In this document: piece after piece, positions 61,876-64,000 of the stretch | Layout of the letters: every line of letters starts with the position of its first letter | Numbering within the stretch: position 1 is the first letter of the stretch | Assembly: GCF_902652685.1 (NCBI RefSeq) | Contig: NZ_CACRUY010000002.1 | Location: forward strand, 62,001-126,000 | Origin: Mycobacterium sp. Marseille-P9652 | GTDB taxonomy: Bacteria; Actinomycetota; Actinomycetes; Mycobacteriales; Mycobacteriaceae | Reading direction: 5' to 3' | DNA length: 64,000 nt | Translations under genes and position numbers: made by a program | The notes under the pieces: generated by a model | Told to the model about the DNA's origin: nothing | What the model saw: the letters and a program-made list of their open reading frames with translations, nothing else | The model's database searches: none

Positions 61876-62523
61876 CTAAACCGGATTGAACTTGGTGATC
61901 AGCCACTTTCCGTTGGCGCGGCTCATGTGCACCACCAGGCTGGTGACCGCCACCGCGGGCTGGGGACTGTCCTTGGTGGTGGTGGTCTGGTCCACGAACA
62001 CCAGCACGACGGCCGAGTCGGGCTGCAGTTCCGTGACCGCGGCGCCCGTCACGTGAGCCGTCGTCTTGACTGACCTCTGTTTGGCCGCCGGGGTGATGAC
62101 CTGCTGGGTGAAGTCGTTGTAGTACTTCAGGAAGTCACCGGCAAGGTACCTCCTGGCGTTCGCGAAATCCTGGTCGAGAGTGTCCGACGAGTAGGACAAC
62201 AGCGCGCTGGTGGCGTCCGAGGCCGAGTTGGCGACCTCCTGCTTGACCCCGAAATCGGTCTGCTGATCGGGCCGGTACTGCTTGAAGTACAACCAGGTGG
62301 CCATACCGCCGGACGCCACCAGGAGCACGACCAGAAACGCGTAGAAGGCCCCCCGGGCGGCGGGCGGTATCCGCCGTCGCCGACGTTTGGGGGGTGCCGG
62401 CTCTTCGGCGTCGGCCTCCTCGGGGGCGGCGTCGTACTCGTGTTCATCGGGATCGTCGGCTTCGGTTGTGGCATAACCCGGTTCGGCGGGCTCCGCAGCC
62501 GTGTCGCGCACATCGTTGGTCAC
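61876..62523 (-). CDS. Mce-associated membrane protein
   Basis: 215 residues: an acidic disordered N-terminus ([20 protein letters not shown]), a basic stop-transfer-like patch KRRRRRIPP, one membrane segment (about residues 58-77, [21 protein letters not shown]) and an extracytoplasmic domain ending [13 protein letters not shown], the typical Mas pattern. These proteins assist Mce lipid/sterol importers. It overlaps the upstream paralogue by four bases. No mce genes are within the window. Confidence 0.87.
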   Translation of the reverse strand: MTNDVRDTAAEPAEPGYATTEADDPDEHEYDAAPEEADAEEPAPPKRRRRRIPPAARGAFYAFLVVLLVASGGMATWLYFKQYRPDQQTDFGVKQEVANSASDATSALLSYSSDTLDQDFANARRYLAGDFLKYYNDFTQQVITPAAKQRSVKTTAHVTGAAVTELQPDSAVVLVFVDQTTTTKDSPQPAVAVTSLVVHMSRANGKWLITKFNPV

Positions 62524-63371
62524 GGTACGTACTCAACTTTCGACATCTTGTACTGTCCGCCGGCGTCGTCGACTGTCACCCGCAACCGCCAGATCTTGGG
62601 CGGTTCGTCCTTGCCGGGCGGCGAATTGGTGACGTGAGACGTCGCCGCCACCAACACCACCGCCGAATTGTCCGCGATCGACTCGACGCCCGCCGCCGTC
62701 ACCTTTCCGTCGGTGATCGCCTTCGATTGCTCGACCACCGCGATGAAATCGTCGGCCCGCTGCTGGAATTCGTCCCGGAACTGGCCCGTGGAGCTGTCGA
62801 TCACCCGCTGAACGTCCGCCTTGGCCTTGGTGAAGTCCAGGGAGATCATGTTCACCACGCCCTTCTTGGCCCCGGCGACGAAAGCGGCCTCGCGCTTCTG
62901 GTGCGCGATCGCGTCGCGATGGTGCTGCACCATGTAGAGGCTCGCCGCGGCGAAGCCGGCGATGAGCATCACCGCGACGAGGACGGCGGCCGCGGTCACC
63001 GCCGGCCCCCGGCTCCGCCGCCCCGCCCGGTTCGCCGCTGAGGCCCGAGGGCGCGCGGCCGACTCACCGGCGGGGGTCTCGTCGTCATAGTCCTCGGCCG
63101 CCTCGTCGTAGTACTCCTCGTCGGCCTCGGCGTACTCGTCGACGGCTTCCGCGTCGGCGGCCGCTGCGGCGGCGTCGGCGTAGTCGGCGGGGTCCTCGGC
63201 CAGCGCGAGCGCCTCGCGCCGCAGTCGCGCGGCGCGGGCGCGGGCGCGGGCCGCGGCGGCCAGCGCTTCGGCCTCGGCGGCCTCCGCCTCGGCCTCCTCG
63301 ATCAACGCCAGCGCGTCGGCCTTCGAGGTGACCGACTCATCCTGGTCGTCCATGTCAGCCATCGCGCTCAT
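62520..63371 (-). CDS. Mce-associated membrane protein with long coiled N-terminus
   Basis: 283 residues. The N-terminal 100 residues are Ala/Glu/Arg-rich and helical ([20 protein letters not shown]) then acidic ([20 protein letters not shown]). A basic patch precedes one membrane segment (about residues 126-147) and an external domain with [20 protein letters not shown] and a C-terminal [10 protein letters not shown]. Mce-associated (Mas) family. Paired with the gene at 61876; operator copy 8 lies 28 bases upstream of its start, suggesting uptake and breakdown are co-regulated. Confidence 0.87.
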   Translation of the reverse strand: MSAMADMDDQDESVTSKADALALIEEAEAEAAEAEALAAAARARARAARLRREALALAEDPADYADAAAAAADAEAVDEYAEADEEYYDEAAEDYDDETPAGESAARPRASAANRAGRRSRGPAVTAAAVLVAVMLIAGFAAASLYMVQHHRDAIAHQKREAAFVAGAKKGVVNMISLDFTKAKADVQRVIDSSTGQFRDEFQQRADDFIAVVEQSKAITDGKVTAAGVESIADNSAVVLVAATSHVTNSPPGKDEPPKIWRLRVTVDDAGGQYKMSKVEYVP

Positions 63372-63398
63372 CGCTTGTCTGGGTCATATCGACTGGAC

Positions 63399-63417
63399 TC
63401 CGGTACCTCTTACCGTA
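63399..63417 (+). promoter_or_regulatory. 19-bp TACTGTAA-type operator, copy 8
   Basis: TCCGGTACCTCTTACCGTA, 14 of 19 positions equal to the best copy. Lies in the divergent space between the Mce-associated pair (start 63371) and the acyl-CoA dehydrogenase (start 63555). Confidence 0.55.
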
Positions 63418-63554
63418 TCGCTCATTGCTAACATCGGAGTCGCCAGCGAACCGCGACAACCAGGACCGATCAGGCGGATGTTCAACCACCCCAACCTTCT
63501 CCCTTGCGTCTTTCGCGGCAGCGATGGACTGCCGCCATCGACCCCGCCGGCATC

Positions 63555-64000
63555 ATGACCGCTGTCGACTCTCCCGAAAAGATACTCTTCGCCTCCACCA
63601 CCCAAGCGTTTCTCAACAAAGAAGCGCCCCTGCGCCGCGTCCGGGAGTTGCACGCGGCGGGTGAGTCCTTCGACCCGGCGTGGTGGCGCCGCGCGGCCGA
63701 GCTGGGCTGGGCGGGCCTGCTCGTCCCGGAGGAGCTCGGCGGCGGCAGTGTCTCGGAGAGCGGCTTCGCGGACCTGGCCGCCGTCGCCGAGCAACTCGGC
63801 CACACGGTGGCGCCGGGCCCGCTCTACCCGGTCAGCACCGTGCTCGCCGCCCTCGCCGAGTGCGCGGACCCGCGTGCGCACGCGTCCACCATCGAGGCGC
63901 TGGTCTCCGGTGACCTCGTCGCGTCCTGGGCCGTGTCCGAACCCGGCCGCGGATGGGATCCGGCCGACCCGTCCGTCATCGCCACACCGACCGACTCGGG
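63555..64000 (+). CDS. Acyl-CoA dehydrogenase (5' part of gene)
   Basis: First about 148 residues of an acyl-CoA dehydrogenase, cut by the window edge. The N-terminal helical domain shows AAELGWAGLLVPEELGGGSVSESGFADLAAVAEQLGHTVAPGPLYP, and the middle domain begins with VASWAVSEPGRGWDP, where the usual Thr-Glu-Pro is Ser-Glu-Pro. This style is close to the non-classical FadE subunits that work in pairs; a partner may follow beyond the edge. ATG at 63555 has no clear Shine-Dalgarno. Confidence 0.85.
   Translation, partial: MTAVDSPEKILFASTTQAFLNKEAPLRRVRELHAAGESFDPAWWRRAAELGWAGLLVPEELGGGSVSESGFADLAAVAEQLGHTVAPGPLYPVSTVLAALAECADPRAHASTIEALVSGDLVASWAVSEPGRGWDPADPSVIATPTDS

Overview
The window is a GC-rich actinobacterial chromosome segment from a mycobacterium, most likely a slow-growing non-tuberculous species. 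The left 15 kb follows the gene order I remember for M. tuberculosis Rv1327c to Rv1348 (glgE, glgP, dinG, pncB1, clpS, rhomboid, murI, Rv1339, rph, rdgB, lprD), and the proteins match those orthologues closely. All ortholog statements are from memory; no search was run. No insertion sequence, phage, CRISPR array or rRNA was seen. One tRNA gene, tRNA-Leu(TAG), is present.

Layout. 1-13.7 kb: housekeeping block (alpha-glucan metabolism, helicase, NAD salvage, proteolysis, cell-wall D-Glu, RNA and nucleotide-pool maintenance). Two blocks expected from the M. tuberculosis order are absent: mec-cysO-cysM between the P1 peptidase and the rhomboid, and the mbt-2 genes plus irtB around irtA. 13.8-16.9 kb: tRNA, small proteins, an iron-box promoter and a free-standing siderophore-interacting domain equivalent to the N-terminus of IrtA. 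17-28.5 kb: a cyclase/ATPase/LuxR regulator, a PPOX protein, and a fatty-acid-type operon (fabG2, thiolase, CoA transferase, acyl-CoA dehydrogenase, GntR) divergent from another acyl-CoA dehydrogenase, then a secreted protein and a TetR regulator.

28.6-64 kb: a large catabolic region built of divergent operons: acyl-CoA synthetases, acyl-CoA dehydrogenases (including an unusual pair), enoyl-CoA hydratase, CoA transferase, carboxyltransferase, four amidohydrolase-2 proteins, three cytochromes P450, a Rieske ferredoxin, two LLM flavin/F420 oxidoreductases, several SDRs, an NDMA-type alcohol dehydrogenase, a DapA-like aldolase, a PaaI-type thioesterase and two alpha/beta hydrolases. Genes are tightly packed, often with ATGA stop/start overlaps.

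The most interesting signal is a 19-bp inverted repeat, best form TACTGTAA-N3-TTACAGTA, in eight intergenic regions, seven of them serving the catabolic region and one a phosphotransferase gene at 15.9 kb. One copy lies in the promoter of the TetR gene at 27.7-28.5 kb. I infer a single TetR-type regulon that switches a multi-operon pathway for an unidentified, probably cyclic or branched, carboxylic-acid-like substrate. The region also contains proteins whose catalytic residues are replaced (an HSL-type hydrolase with Asp for Ser and Asn for His; an amidohydrolase without its first-strand metal ligands) sitting beside intact-looking partners.
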